Source: Silene noctiflora
Taxonomy: Eukaryota > Streptophyta > Magnoliopsida > Caryophyllales > Caryophyllaceae
DNA length: 21,445 bases
Assembly: GCA_009801015.1 (NCBI GenBank)
Contig: VHZZ01000223.1
Span: 145,230 to 166,674 of the forward strand
Direction of reading: 5' to 3'
The stretch's first letter is position 1; the number at the start of each line of letters is the position of its first letter. The position numbers and the translations under genes were made by a program. The notes under the pieces were generated by a model. It ran no database searches and was not told the origin of the DNA. It worked only from the letters and a program-made list of their open reading frames with translations. Shown in pieces: positions 9,012-18,277 of this stretch.

Positions 9012-9405
9012 ACAAATACCTTCTCAAGTGAGCGATGTCTTTTGCCAGCTGCGACAGGTGTACGAATTGTTCGATTCAGTTTGGTTCAGTTCATTCCTTC
9101 TCGCATATCCTGGTACAACAATTCAGAAGATGACATTACTTATTTACGTCAAACATATGTCGGTAGTAGTATCCCATCATAGTCGTATAAGTCGTAGACT
9201 CGTAGCAACAAACAAATACCTTCTCGAGCGAGCGAGCAATGTCTTTTGCCAGTTGCGCCAGGAGAATTGTGCAATTCAGTTTGGTTCAGTTCATTCCTTC
9301 TCGTATGTCCTGGTACAACAATTCAGAAGTTAACATTACGTCAAAAATATGTTGGTAGTAGTATCACGTCATAGTTGTATAAGTCCTATAGTTGTAGCAA
9401 CGAAT
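9012..9405. repeat. Tandem duplication, 200-bp unit, two copies
   Basis: Copy 1 (9012-9211) and copy 2 (9212-about 9405) share long matches: ACAAATACCTTCTC, ATGTCTTTTGCCAG, TTCAGTTTGGTTCAGTTCAT, CCTGGTACAACAATTCAGAA and TTGTAGCAAC-type ends. An open frame at 8974-9333 only exists because it runs through both copies, and I do not regard it as a gene. Substitutions and short indels show the duplication is not recent. Confidence 0.85.
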
Positions 9406-9577
9406 AAACATATAGTCAACAAACAGACATATAATCCATATAATGGACCGTCTCACAATAGTGAAAGATGTGTTTAAGTGACAGAGATAAGACCATGCCT
9501 CTTCATGGTTGAATAAATGACATTTATTTTGTTATTTGAATCCTGAGCATGTACCACCAACTTCCCACTATAATTAC

Positions 9578-9603
9578 TGCACTCTGCACTCTGCACTCTG
9601 CAG
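9578..9603. repeat. Short 7-bp tandem repeat (GCACTCT)
   Basis: About three and a half units of CTGCACT in a row, ending in CTGCAGTG. A minor microsatellite. Confidence 0.75.
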
Positions 9604-11221
9604 TGAATGTGGTATGCTTCAGAAAAATTAAATGAGGGAGGATGACTACAGCCTGTGTTCAAGGGAACTGTAGACTTCACCATGCATTGACACATCTGCA
9701 ATGAACGGGCAAACGGGTTGGTTAGACCGGCTTGGATTAGTTCAAGAATGTAATGCATTTGAGTCGGGTAGGGTCAGGTCAGATCAGGTTGGCCTATTTG
9801 GCTACTTGAAGTTCAGTCTATTCCAATGAGTTATTGTATGGTCATTTCGGGTCCTAAATGGTGAATTAAAGAGTGACCGCGCTAAAAAAGAATCCAAGGA
9901 CAACAAGCACTGAGGAGTCATCAATAATTCAATACCAAAAGTCCAGGGCTCCAAGCTCTCGCTTTCAATGACCCTGCCATGAATTTAACTTCGCAGCTTC
10001 AGTTCACAGTCGTCGTCAATTTGTTATCCGATAATTTGAATGTAAAACACAACTGCACTAGGGTAGCCCCCAGCTCCTTACAATAGTATGTACATTAACT
10101 AATTATTCAGCAATCTGAAGGTATGTGACCTAATTTAACCACCATTAGTAGAAAAAGAAAAAAGACGAAACAGATATAACACGTAAGATCCGACTGAAAA
10201 ATGGACAAACAATTATGAAAGACTAAACTTAACCAACCCCGACTAGAATCAGCCAGATTAGCCCAGTCCAGCCACTAATTGACGGAACTCCGATCTAAAT
10301 GTCATGCGCTGTAATCAGCCACCAGAATGAAACTGACACGAAATGCAAATGCATAATTTATCTGAAATTACCCAAACTGAAGGCCTAGCAATCCGTTTAC
10401 TTGGTCTAGTGAAGGCCTCAAAATACCACTAGAAATTACAAAAACAACATTTCGAAAGCTAGCTCAATCTGCTAGACTTTCGGGTGTCCTAAACATTCGT
10501 CAGCCTAGCGCATACTACGTATGTTACATGTCCAACATTGGTTCCTTTTCCTGACATAAACGATCAATAATTTCAAGGCATTGTCAACTTTGCCATTGCC
10601 ATGGCCACAGGTGAAAATCGATAACATGGTTAGCTAAATCAATGGATGAACGCATAAAATAGAATACGGAATTGTTTCTCTCAATCTATCTTTATCTCAG
10701 AAACTACTTCCTAATAATAGCACATTTTCAAATTTCATATGGTTCATTTACATTTCAAAAGCTATACCATTATCAACTACTTTCCAACTGCAACTTTATT
10801 TCAATCATGTGCATAGTAAATGTCCATTCCATTTTATGCATAAAGCATTTAATGACAATTAAAATGACCCTCCAACTAGGACCGTCTAATAACATGTTCA
10901 AAAAGTTCTCAGAATTGCTGCCCAAACTCAATCACTTGTTTTCCTATTATATGGGGCCTTATAACCAGACCTCTCAAATCCATTCGACGGCCCTGCCTCC
11001 AACTATATTCCTGAAATGGCTACGATTTTGCCTCACAAACGTAAGACTTATTTAAATCTTCAGGCAAAAGTGATGTTTTACTGAAAGAGAAAAGTTCACA
11101 ACTCGAATGTCCAACGCTACGACAAACCATAGATTTTAGGCATTGACATGTCAATAAATGAATTTACTAACCAAAGGACTACCATGTCTACCAACAACAA
11201 TAACATTACCAAGTAACATTT

Positions 11222-11276
11222 CGGTCCCGCTGACGGCTAGGTAAGTGAGGTCCGATTTATGCAGCCGACCTCATTA
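11222..11276 (-). repeat. Possible SINE fragment
   Basis: On the minus strand, AGGTCGGCTGCATAAATC followed by a GTCAGCGGGACC-type stretch resembles a phrase I associate with dispersed plant SINE (Au-like) copies. No target duplication or full body is visible. Low certainty. Confidence 0.25.
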
Positions 11277-11645
11277 ACAATACACAAAAGCTATTTCTAG
11301 ATAACCCGTAATGAATATTGTTTCAAGAATTACTTCACATGGTAGCTACTTCATATAAAAAAAAGGGTAAATAGTATAGCAAGTCATTTTGTGTTACTCC
11401 GTATCCAAAATCAAAGAACAATGTATCTTAAACAAAGAACTAACTGCATAGAATCGATATATACGAATGAAAAGGATGTCGAACATCCCTTGGAAAAAAA
11501 TGTTTTAGGATTAGCAAGAAATGGAAATACCATTCATTCTTCATCATGTGGCTTCGACACTTTGTTTCCAGTTTTCCGTGTTCTTCCCCATTATACCTTG
11601 TTTATAGACACAGGATTTGTTGTGTGGGTTGCCAGGATTGTGTTC

Positions 11646-13664
11646 TTACTCTCTGTTCATGCAACAGAAGCTCTGCCTGAAATTGGATGGTTGATGTACT
11701 GATAGCAAGCCAGCATTGTTTTCTAGCATACCTTCAGGATAATTCCATGATGAAAGGCCACCTAATTCACATCTTCTTTTTTTAATTTGAGCGACAGTTC
11801 CTGGACAGGTTCAAGAGATATTATAAAGATAAGTCGATAAGCAGGAATGAGATCACGAACATTATGTCAATGACTCCACCAGGGCTAACTAGACCCATAT
11901 CCAAACCGAATGACCCATTTGCCAAATCTAAAGTCCCCTCTCCCTTAAAACAAAAACAATCGACACTCAAAAATTCATTATTGTTAGAACAGTATCCCAA
12001 TAACTACCTAAAACAGGTCAACAAAAACAATCGTCCTCAAAAATGAAATCCACTATATACATCCAACTGAAAGTAAAATCCATATCATATGCAGTCATAA
12101 TCACAACTTCACAAGTCATCCATCTGTAAAGTTTACACCAACTTACATGTAATACATAAACTGCTATCCTCAAAAGACTTAACCAATGTTAAAGAATGGC
12201 CTACTGGCTAACTGCAGATGCATAAGCATTTTGCACTGACTACTGTGTCTAGATATTACAGTGAAAATAATCATGTTCTCTCTAATAGGCCATCTGGATG
12301 AAATGTGCCAGTGGAGGATCTAATATGTGTAGCAAGTAGCAGTGTAGCAGTGTAGCACTGAAAGGTACTCTACTTCCATAATGTGTTAATCCGACTATTT
12401 ATTGCTACTTACTACAAAGAATACCCAAAAAAGGATCAGCTGTGGGATTTTCATGAGGACTTTAATCAACACCTAGGTTACAGAAAGAGGGGGGAGTGAC
12501 ACCTAGTTTACAGAAAGGGTAACACAACAGATCGTCACCCGTGGAAATGCTCGTTAATTCTCCTGCAAATTTCGTAAAATGGACAGTGTAAAGGAAATTT
12601 TGCACAAAGAATACCCAAAAAAAGATCAGTTATGGGATTTTCAGGAGAACTTTAATTCAGAAGCACTAATTAACGGACTCATTCTTTGCAAAAACAAACA
12701 AAATATTGAACATAAACGCGAAACACGTGTTGCTACACACAGTAGAGTACAATTTGCACATACAGGGTTCTTTTAGACTTTGAGAGACTCTCATCTCAGG
12801 CTTTAATGAATCAACAACATTCTTTCAGTTCAGCAGATTGTTACACATTATATTATTTCTGCAAGGGGCTAAGCTTAACTAAATGTTCGGTGTTCTTAAG
12901 AAAATAATCTTGGACGTCAGCGTCTCAGATGAAGAAAATACCTAGTGAGCTGGAGGAAATTATCGAAAAGATCTTCTCTGCCTCTGATCTTGACATCGTC
13001 CTCTAAGGCATCTGTGTAAGGTTTATCATCCTAATATCAAAATGGCAACTTTAGCAATGGCACAAAGACGAACATTAACAGGACGTCAGGAACAACTCTG
13101 ATTATGCATGAACACAGCATATACACCATAGAAAAATATTATTGCTAAGTACTCCTTGATAAGCATTAACTTTTTTTAAACCATAAATAACATGAATCAT
13201 GTATTTCTTGATAAACTAACAGCTTGTTTACTTCCCTCTTCCTTCATCACCAAAAGTTTTTCGTAGAATCCTTTCTGCCACGATAAGGTCTACGAGGCTC
13301 TTCATTCAAAACTTACTAGTTGGTGATGATGCAATGACTCTATATCTTGACCGTGTTCATTCCATAGTAAGGGGATCTCTACTGTAAGGAAACCTCAGCA
13401 CTGCTAACTTGTTTATGAGCACTTATCATCATGATTACGATGATTTCTAATCCTCATTTTGGAACGATTTGTGATTATTCTGGACTATAGCTTTGGATGC
13501 TAATTTTCCAGATTCATTTTAATCCTACTACACAACTATATAATGAGGAGATTTGGTGTGAGCTAGACACCCATTCTTCTTCTCCCTATTCTCCTTTCTC
13601 TTGCTAATGTTCTCAACATACCATTGATTTCCAACTCGTGGTTGAGTACACAACCTTGAGGCAT
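11646..13664 (-). other. Candidate multi-exon minus-strand gene, not recognised
   Basis: Five minus-strand segments could be spliced in phase: 13622-13664, 13317-13381, 12942-13030, 12184-12293 and 11646-11800. Each is bounded by AG and GT where needed. The donors include GTATGT (13621), GTAAGT (13316), GTATTT (12941) and GTTAAG (12183). The reading stays open, ending in TAA at 11648-11646 or leaving through a GTAAGA donor at 11648. The best segments are 13317-13381 (EIPLLWNEHGQDIESLHHHQ) and 12942-13030 (DDKPYTDALEDDVKIRG, then REDLFDNFLQLT). The last reads ELGGLSSWNYPEGMLENN. I recognise no family, the ATG at 13664 is arbitrary, and 12184-12293 is weak. It could be a decayed gene or chance. 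Confidence 0.22.
12414..12658 (+). repeat. Direct repeat, ~55 bp, 190 bp apart
   Basis: ACAAAGAATACCCAAAAAA.G followed by ATCAG and TGGGATTTTCA occurs at 12414-12469 and at 12604-about 12658. Read on the + strand, both give KEYPKKDQLWDF followed by an E-x-FN pattern. A third, smaller repeat (CACCTAG.TTACAGAAAG) occurs at 12469-12487 and 12499-12517. Confidence 0.75.
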
Positions 13665-13747
13665 GCTGCGTAATTTTGGGGGGCAGACACCCACAATCCC
13701 TTTGTCATAGAACGAGTAACATCATGACACAATACCACCTTCTAACA
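13500..13747 (+). other. LTR-like stretch with TATA box (alternative reading)
   Basis: ACTATATAATGAGGAG (about 13537-13552) is followed by a CTTCTTCTCCCTATTCTCC pyrimidine run, and the stretch ends TTCTAACA at 13747. This recalls the promoter, R/U5 region and terminus of a plant Copia LTR. I find no matching TGTTAGAA start or target duplication to the left, so this is tentative. It competes with the minus-strand exon proposed at 13622-13664. Confidence 0.2.
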
Positions 13748-14900
13748 CCAAATATATTTTCAGCCCAATGCCCTTCATGATTCACTTGACAGTTGCGACA
13801 ATGATACTACTTATGATAAGTCAGTCATTTTAACCTTCAATTTAACACTGATTCCATCAATGTAGATATTCAAGGAAACTGTCCAACAGATTGAACTCAA
13901 AAAACTTGATTGTTTTGATTATAATCCCAAATTAAAGATGAAAATTGATCTGATCCAATAGAGATACTACAAGAGGCAAAATGTCTAAACAGTCTTCAAC
14001 ATCAGAATTGAAGCAAACAGATGCCTTTATGCTGCCAATAAGAACACCATCTTAGATTTTGATGCTGACAGGTTTTGCTGACAACAATTTGCTGCAATAG
14101 ATGAGGTGAAGTCACTCAATAGACGGACTTTAGAACATCCTTCAACCAATGAATTCAGTCACTCTATTGAAGAGTATCCTTAACACACATACCCGCCTTA
14201 CGCCTTACCCTATAACTACCCTTCCCAGTTCAATTTCAATCCAGCTGAAACAACTTCTACAAGGCTACACCTTTCATATCAATCACAAATTACCATCCAA
14301 TCCTCAATTCTTAATCACTCATAAACCAACATTTCCAACATCCCACAAATATAACTATCAATCATTCATTCATTCGTTTCTCCTACTTTAACCCTCCCCC
14401 CAACAAAACTATTGCTTGCAATATTGCATGCCTCTCCAAACACACTAATCCCCTTTAAAATCACCACAAATTATAAAGTACGACGGTCTTACATGTGATT
14501 TCTATTAAAAAACATCCATTTATTGTAAATAAATGAGTTGTCTATTTATACAATATCTCACACAATAATCACTGTAAAATCACAAGTTCACAACACATAA
14601 ACATAAGTAATGGAAAAGGGCACAACATGGTGATCATAAAGTTTGAAACTTTAAGCAAAAAAATGGCAATTGAATTGAAAATGTAGATAATATGAGATTA
14701 AATTTTAAACCCGAGAGGGCAAGTGCAGATACCTTCTTAATCAAAGGGTATATGTTTCATGTCCATCCATGACCGGAGTGGAGTGTATTGTAGATTTCGC
14801 GGTAACGGCTCACTTGTAATTTGTAAAATCTCGTAAATTGGAGGACTTCCGACCCCGAATTGACTCGACTTAATTTTAATCGGGTTTGGGAATATAACCC
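13748..14900. other. Non-coding stretch with no recognised gene
   Basis: From about 14150 to 14400 the + strand is C/A/T-rich and nearly free of G, intron-like if read on the minus strand. The open frame 14149-14391 is a result of that composition. A GACGGTCTTA motif lies at 14482-14491. Confidence 0.45.
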
Positions 14901-15019
14901 CAAGTAGAATGACTAATAATTAGATAGAGAGTATATTTTTTTGGGCCAACTAAAACAAATGATATATTTTTCTTAATATCAAATCAGCGATGATTTATTT
15001 AAATAATTCACACAGTTCC

Positions 15020-15078
15020 GATAATGGTTAGCCAACCCTAATCTATTTGGGACTAAGGGGTAAGGCTTGGTTGTTGTA
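15020..15078 (+). repeat. SINE 3'-end-like fragment
   Basis: CTAATCTATTTGGGACTAAG followed by GGGTAAGGCTTGGTTGTTGT resembles the 3' end of plant Au-type SINEs, which finish TTTGGGACTAAGGC...TTGTTGTTG. No tRNA-like head or target duplication is visible upstream, so only a remnant is supported. Confidence 0.4.
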
Positions 15079-15200
15079 CACTGATCCAATGATAGTATAC
15101 TAGTGTAGATCCTGTGTTATATCACGTTATTTTTTAAATTTGATTTATAAAGAGGCGGCCTCAATGAAGTTATTTGCATAAATTAACTACACTTTTAAAT

Positions 15201-15238
15201 TAATATTATAATGTACTAATATTATAATGCACTAATAT
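15201..15238. repeat. 16-bp AT-rich tandem repeat
   Basis: TAATATTATAATGTAC is followed at once by TAATATTATAATGCAC and a partial third unit. Short and AT-rich. Confidence 0.7.
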
Positions 15239-15239
15239 A

Positions 15240-16747
15240 TAATATCCGTATTTATGTATTTATGGAGTCAATTATTATACTATTAAAAAAGTAAGGAATT
15301 CGCGAGATAATCTTGGTAGACATTGATGAATATTGTGTAAATCATTTCAGTATATACTCCCAATTAGTGTAGTTAATTAGTGGAGTCATTTAATAGTGGG
15401 TATAATGGTATATATATAAAAGATTTGGCTAGGGTATATTTAGAGAATAAGAATTAGTCGCAATATAACATTGAGTGCAAATTTTCAATATGCTTTAACG
15501 TACATGAGCGGGAATTTTGAGCGGGATTTTTTAAGATGTGTTAATCTTTTAGTATATAGGGGATTCGGTTTTAGTCATAAAAGCAACTAGAGTCTTAGAG
15601 GCGAGTTTTGCATTTGTAACTCAACTAAATTGCAACCTTATAATTAGATTAAAGTATAGGTTTTTTTTGATAACAAATTTACATAGTATAAAACTCAAGT
15701 CTTTTGGAGACTTTTGATGAGCTCCATAATTTGGGGAAAGAAAAACAAATTGGTCCTACCATCACTTTTGCTATTTAATCTGTCTATCTCTTCCTTTCCT
15801 ATACTAATCTTCTAACTCATATAATATACATATCCTAAAATATTCGGAATATAATCTAAACATATACAAATTAGAAATTAGATAATTCAAAAAATCCAAA
15901 ATTTACAAATTGAATATATTACAAAAAAAATCAATAAAAGCTAAAGATCGTAATTTAGTCCATGGTTAAAGGAATATATGACAGACGACAAATTTAACAT
16001 TGTAATCAGTTGCATTTTTTTTTCTTGTTATAGAAGCCTTCAATGATGTTAAATAAGATCATGAAAGATCATAAATTCATAAAAAAAACGACCATAATGA
16101 CTAAGGAGTACATTAGAAATTAGGATGACTCATAATGAATATGAAAGATCGTATACGATAATACCAACATTTTTAAATTTATTTTTAATAAAAATGCCCA
16201 TTGATATAAACACATTAAAAAAAGTCGAGAAATAGACAAGATCGTAGCTAATTGATAGTTACGAAAAAAAAGAAAATTATTGACAAGCTAATATCTACTT
16301 AATCGATATAAAAAAACACGGAAAAAAAGAAATCTAACAATACAAGCAATGAAACTATCAAATAATTGATAAAATATGGAAAAAAAAAGAGTAGGAATTA
16401 ATATACCTATTTTTAATGAAAAATTGAAAGTAGTATACAATGAGGATGAACTATAACTTATCAAAATTTTATAAAAAACTAGAAGAACGGTTATATAAAA
16501 AATCTCATTATTAAGTAGATCCACAGTTGTATGACATTGAAAGAAGATTGTATCAAAAATTTATGAGTGAAATGAGGGACGAGCATAACATAGGATAAAT
16601 AGAAAGAGGGGAGTGACAAATTGAGGAAGGAGCAGAACAGTGTGGTGCGTAGAGAGAACGGAGTATTAGAGTGACGGTAAAACATTAGGGTGGGTGGGGA
16701 TTTTATCTCTAATGAACTAGGGTTAACTATATTAATATTCAGCAACT
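15240..16747. other. AT-rich intergenic DNA
   Basis: No gene supported. Short minus-strand frames at 16288-16524 and 16491-16745 are in A/T-run-rich sequence with no recognisable motif. Confidence 0.55.
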
Positions 16748-16791
16748 CTCCTATAGAACCGTCCTATAGCATAAGACTGGCCTAATAGGAG
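16748..16791. repeat. 44-bp inverted repeat (hairpin) with CCGTC core
   Basis: CTCCTAT at 16748-16754 pairs with ATAGGAG at 16785-16791, and the inner arms (ACCGTC...; ...GACTGG) pair imperfectly. It belongs with the other GACGGTCT-type fragments in this window and may be a minimal MITE remnant. Confidence 0.5.
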
Positions 16792-16864
16792 AAAACCCAA
16801 ACAAAATCGTTAATATATTAAGTTTTTGAGTTTACTTTGATAAAATTATACTTTATAATGAAAA

Positions 16865-16875
16865 CTACTCCCTCC
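16865..16875 (+). repeat. Stowaway-end fragment abutting the LTR
   Basis: TACTCCCTCCA directly precedes the LTR end. It matches the Stowaway MITE terminus CTCCCTCC with the TA target, suggesting the LTR element inserted into a MITE end. The other MITE half would be on the far side of the element. Confidence 0.4.
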
Positions 16876-17455
16876 AAATGTAGCACCGTCATACACTATG
16901 TGCCTTACCAAGACCACCTTAGCATATAGAGATGTTACCATCCCGGTTACCCGAGACATAGTACATCACAAGGGACCATTAAGAAACAACATTAAAAGAT
17001 TAAAGTTTAAAGTGATACATATCCAAATCCAAAAATACTCAAAGTGAGGTACAACCGTCTCAAATCCAAAATACTGAAACCAAAACTACCATAAGACACA
17101 GCGAAAGACTAGCTATAAGACACAGTGGTGATTTCATCCCAAGCAACCTGCAAGCTATCCGATACGTACCTGCTAATCAATTGCTCACCATTCCCCAATG
17201 TATCCCCACAGTTTTCAAAACACATAAATGGGGTCAGTAACTGCATAACAAGATACAACAATACAATACCATCGTCACATTCTTCCAACTCCACAATTTC
17301 TTCAAACACCTGACTACACAAGTGTAGTCCTGCCAGATTACCCGTCGCAACTCGCAACAGATAATCCACTCCGCCAGTGGGGACCGCAATCTTGCCACCT
17401 AAGCCCCACTCAAAACCGTAGAGCGCAAAACCCATTGAACCTTAATGTGCGCACC

Positions 17456-17515
17456 CCCCTTGTGACGGGAACCACAAGGGGCGAACAAGAGCGTGAAGTC
17501 ATTCCTGGAAATGAC
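17456..17515 (-). repeat. Two adjacent hairpins within the LTR
   Basis: CCCCTTGTG (17456-17464) and CACAAGGGG (17473-17481) form a perfect 9-bp stem with an 8-base loop. GTCATT (17498-17503) and AATGAC (17510-17515) form a 6-bp stem that extends imperfectly outward (GAG.GTG.A and T.CAC.C). Both would fold in LTR transcripts. Confidence 0.7.
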
Positions 17516-18067
17516 TCCACTCAGTCAAGGGAGCACCTCGCGAACCATATACAATTATAACATTCATCCACATACCATCATCAAACAATAACATCATAAA
17601 CATAGAGATACTCATATCATCACATCGTCACAACCAATTACACGGTAACCGAGTAGAGAAACTCTACCTGAGACGGAAATCACCAAGCTAGTGCAAGAAG
17701 TCAGAACCTCTCCTCTACGAATTCACCTCCTATACAACAAACATCCAATCATGATCTACACGACAATCTACTCCCAAAAAGCCCCAATCTACCCTATTAG
17801 AGTTTAAACAATATTAATGAATTAACATAAAAATGACATGAGGATCTTACCCACGATACGACGATCACAACGGTATGAAAAGCCCCAAAAATTATGCACC
17901 TTTGCCACTTGATTTGATAGAAAAGAAAAGAGAGAAAGCAACGTTGTTTTGAGATGTGAAATGTTTTATGAAAGTGAAATGAAAATGAAAGAAATGATGC
18001 GTCGATATAACAAAAAACCCTTTTACTTTAAAATCAAGCCAGAAATTAAAGCTCGTAACATCACAGC

Positions 18068-18211
18068 TACTCGATCGAGTAACTAACATACTCGATCGAG
18101 TAACACCTACTTGATCGAGTTGACCCAACTCGGTCGAGTAAATAACAAACAAGACCCTATCAAAAGCTGATCATAACTTACTCGATAGAGTACTCTCTAC
18201 TCGATAGAGTA
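18068..18211. repeat. Six-copy cluster of the palindrome TACTCGATCGAGTA in the LTR
   Basis: Starts are at 18068, 18089, 18108, 18127, 18179 and 18198. The first two are perfect 14-bp palindromes, two are single or double variants (TACTTGATCGAGTT, AACTCGGTCGAGTA), and two read TACTCGATAGAGTA. Spacing is 21, 19, 19, 52 and 19 bp, so most copies are about two helical turns apart. Confidence 0.85.
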
Positions 18212-18235
18212 TCCAAAGATCAGAATACCTGGGTA

Positions 18236-18277
18236 TTACAGTTTTCCCTCCTTAAAATGAACTTCGTCCCCGAAGTT
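18236..18277 (-). pseudogene. Pol C-terminal tail fragment ending in the LTR
   Basis: On the minus strand it reads NFGDEVHFKEGKL then TAA, with the stop codon inside the first bases of the LTR, an arrangement common for plant Gypsy pol genes. The frame is open for only about 28 codons upstream before a TAG, and nothing upstream resembles integrase. It is a vestige, or a cis-acting end module that contains the polypurine tract. Confidence 0.6.

Larger units (their letters stand above)
9406..11645. other. Intergenic or intronic DNA, no recognised gene
   Basis: No coding sequence that I can support. A short GCACTCT tandem repeat lies near 9578-9603 and a GGGTCAGGTCAG-type run at 9765-9790. GCAGGGCCGTCGAATGGATT (reverse strand, about 10979-11000) looks like an old transposon fragment. 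If the minus-strand exon model upstream is real, part of this stretch would be its 3' side. Confidence 0.45.
16879..18240 (-). repeat. 3' LTR of the Gypsy-type element (1,362 bp)
   Basis: The ends are TG...CA on the minus strand (TGTAATACCC to GTGCTACA). The LTR carries six copies of a 14-bp palindrome near its start (18068-18211) and a possible TATA (TTATATCG, about 18005-18012). Two adjacent hairpins lie in the middle (17456-17481 and 17498-17515), and the LTR closes with a GTCTCGGGTAACCGGGATGG block. An open minus-strand frame (17109-17435, 108 codons) lies inside, with no recognised similarity. The presumed 5-bp target duplication on this side is CCAAA (16874-16878); its partner is outside the window. 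Confidence 0.75.

Noticed and set aside
8974..9333. A 119-residue + strand gene
   Set aside because: It crosses both copies of a 200-bp tandem duplication, its internal repeat comes from the duplication, and it matches no known protein.
9474..9758. A 94-residue minus-strand frame preceded by TTGCAG
   Set aside because: It includes a 7-bp microsatellite and has no recognisable domain; it may be untranslated sequence, but coding is not supported.
11391..11702. A 103-residue + strand frame
   Set aside because: It has no recognised motif and overlaps a better-looking minus-strand segment (11646-11800) with splice signals.
13234..13312. A minus-strand exon reading either MKSLVDLIVAERILRKTFG or EEPRRPYRGRKDSTKN
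   Set aside because: Both frames look protein-like, but neither joins in phase to the next candidate exon at 13030 without a stop, so I left it out of the model.
14149..14391. An 80-residue + strand frame
   Set aside because: It is open only because the + strand there lacks G and so has few stops; the composition is low-complexity Ser/Thr/His/Pro.
18068..18211. A CRISPR array, because of short repeats with regular spacing
   Set aside because: The repeats are 14-bp palindromes with 5-7 bp spacers inside a plant LTR; CRISPR arrays have longer repeats and spacers and do not occur in plant nuclear DNA.
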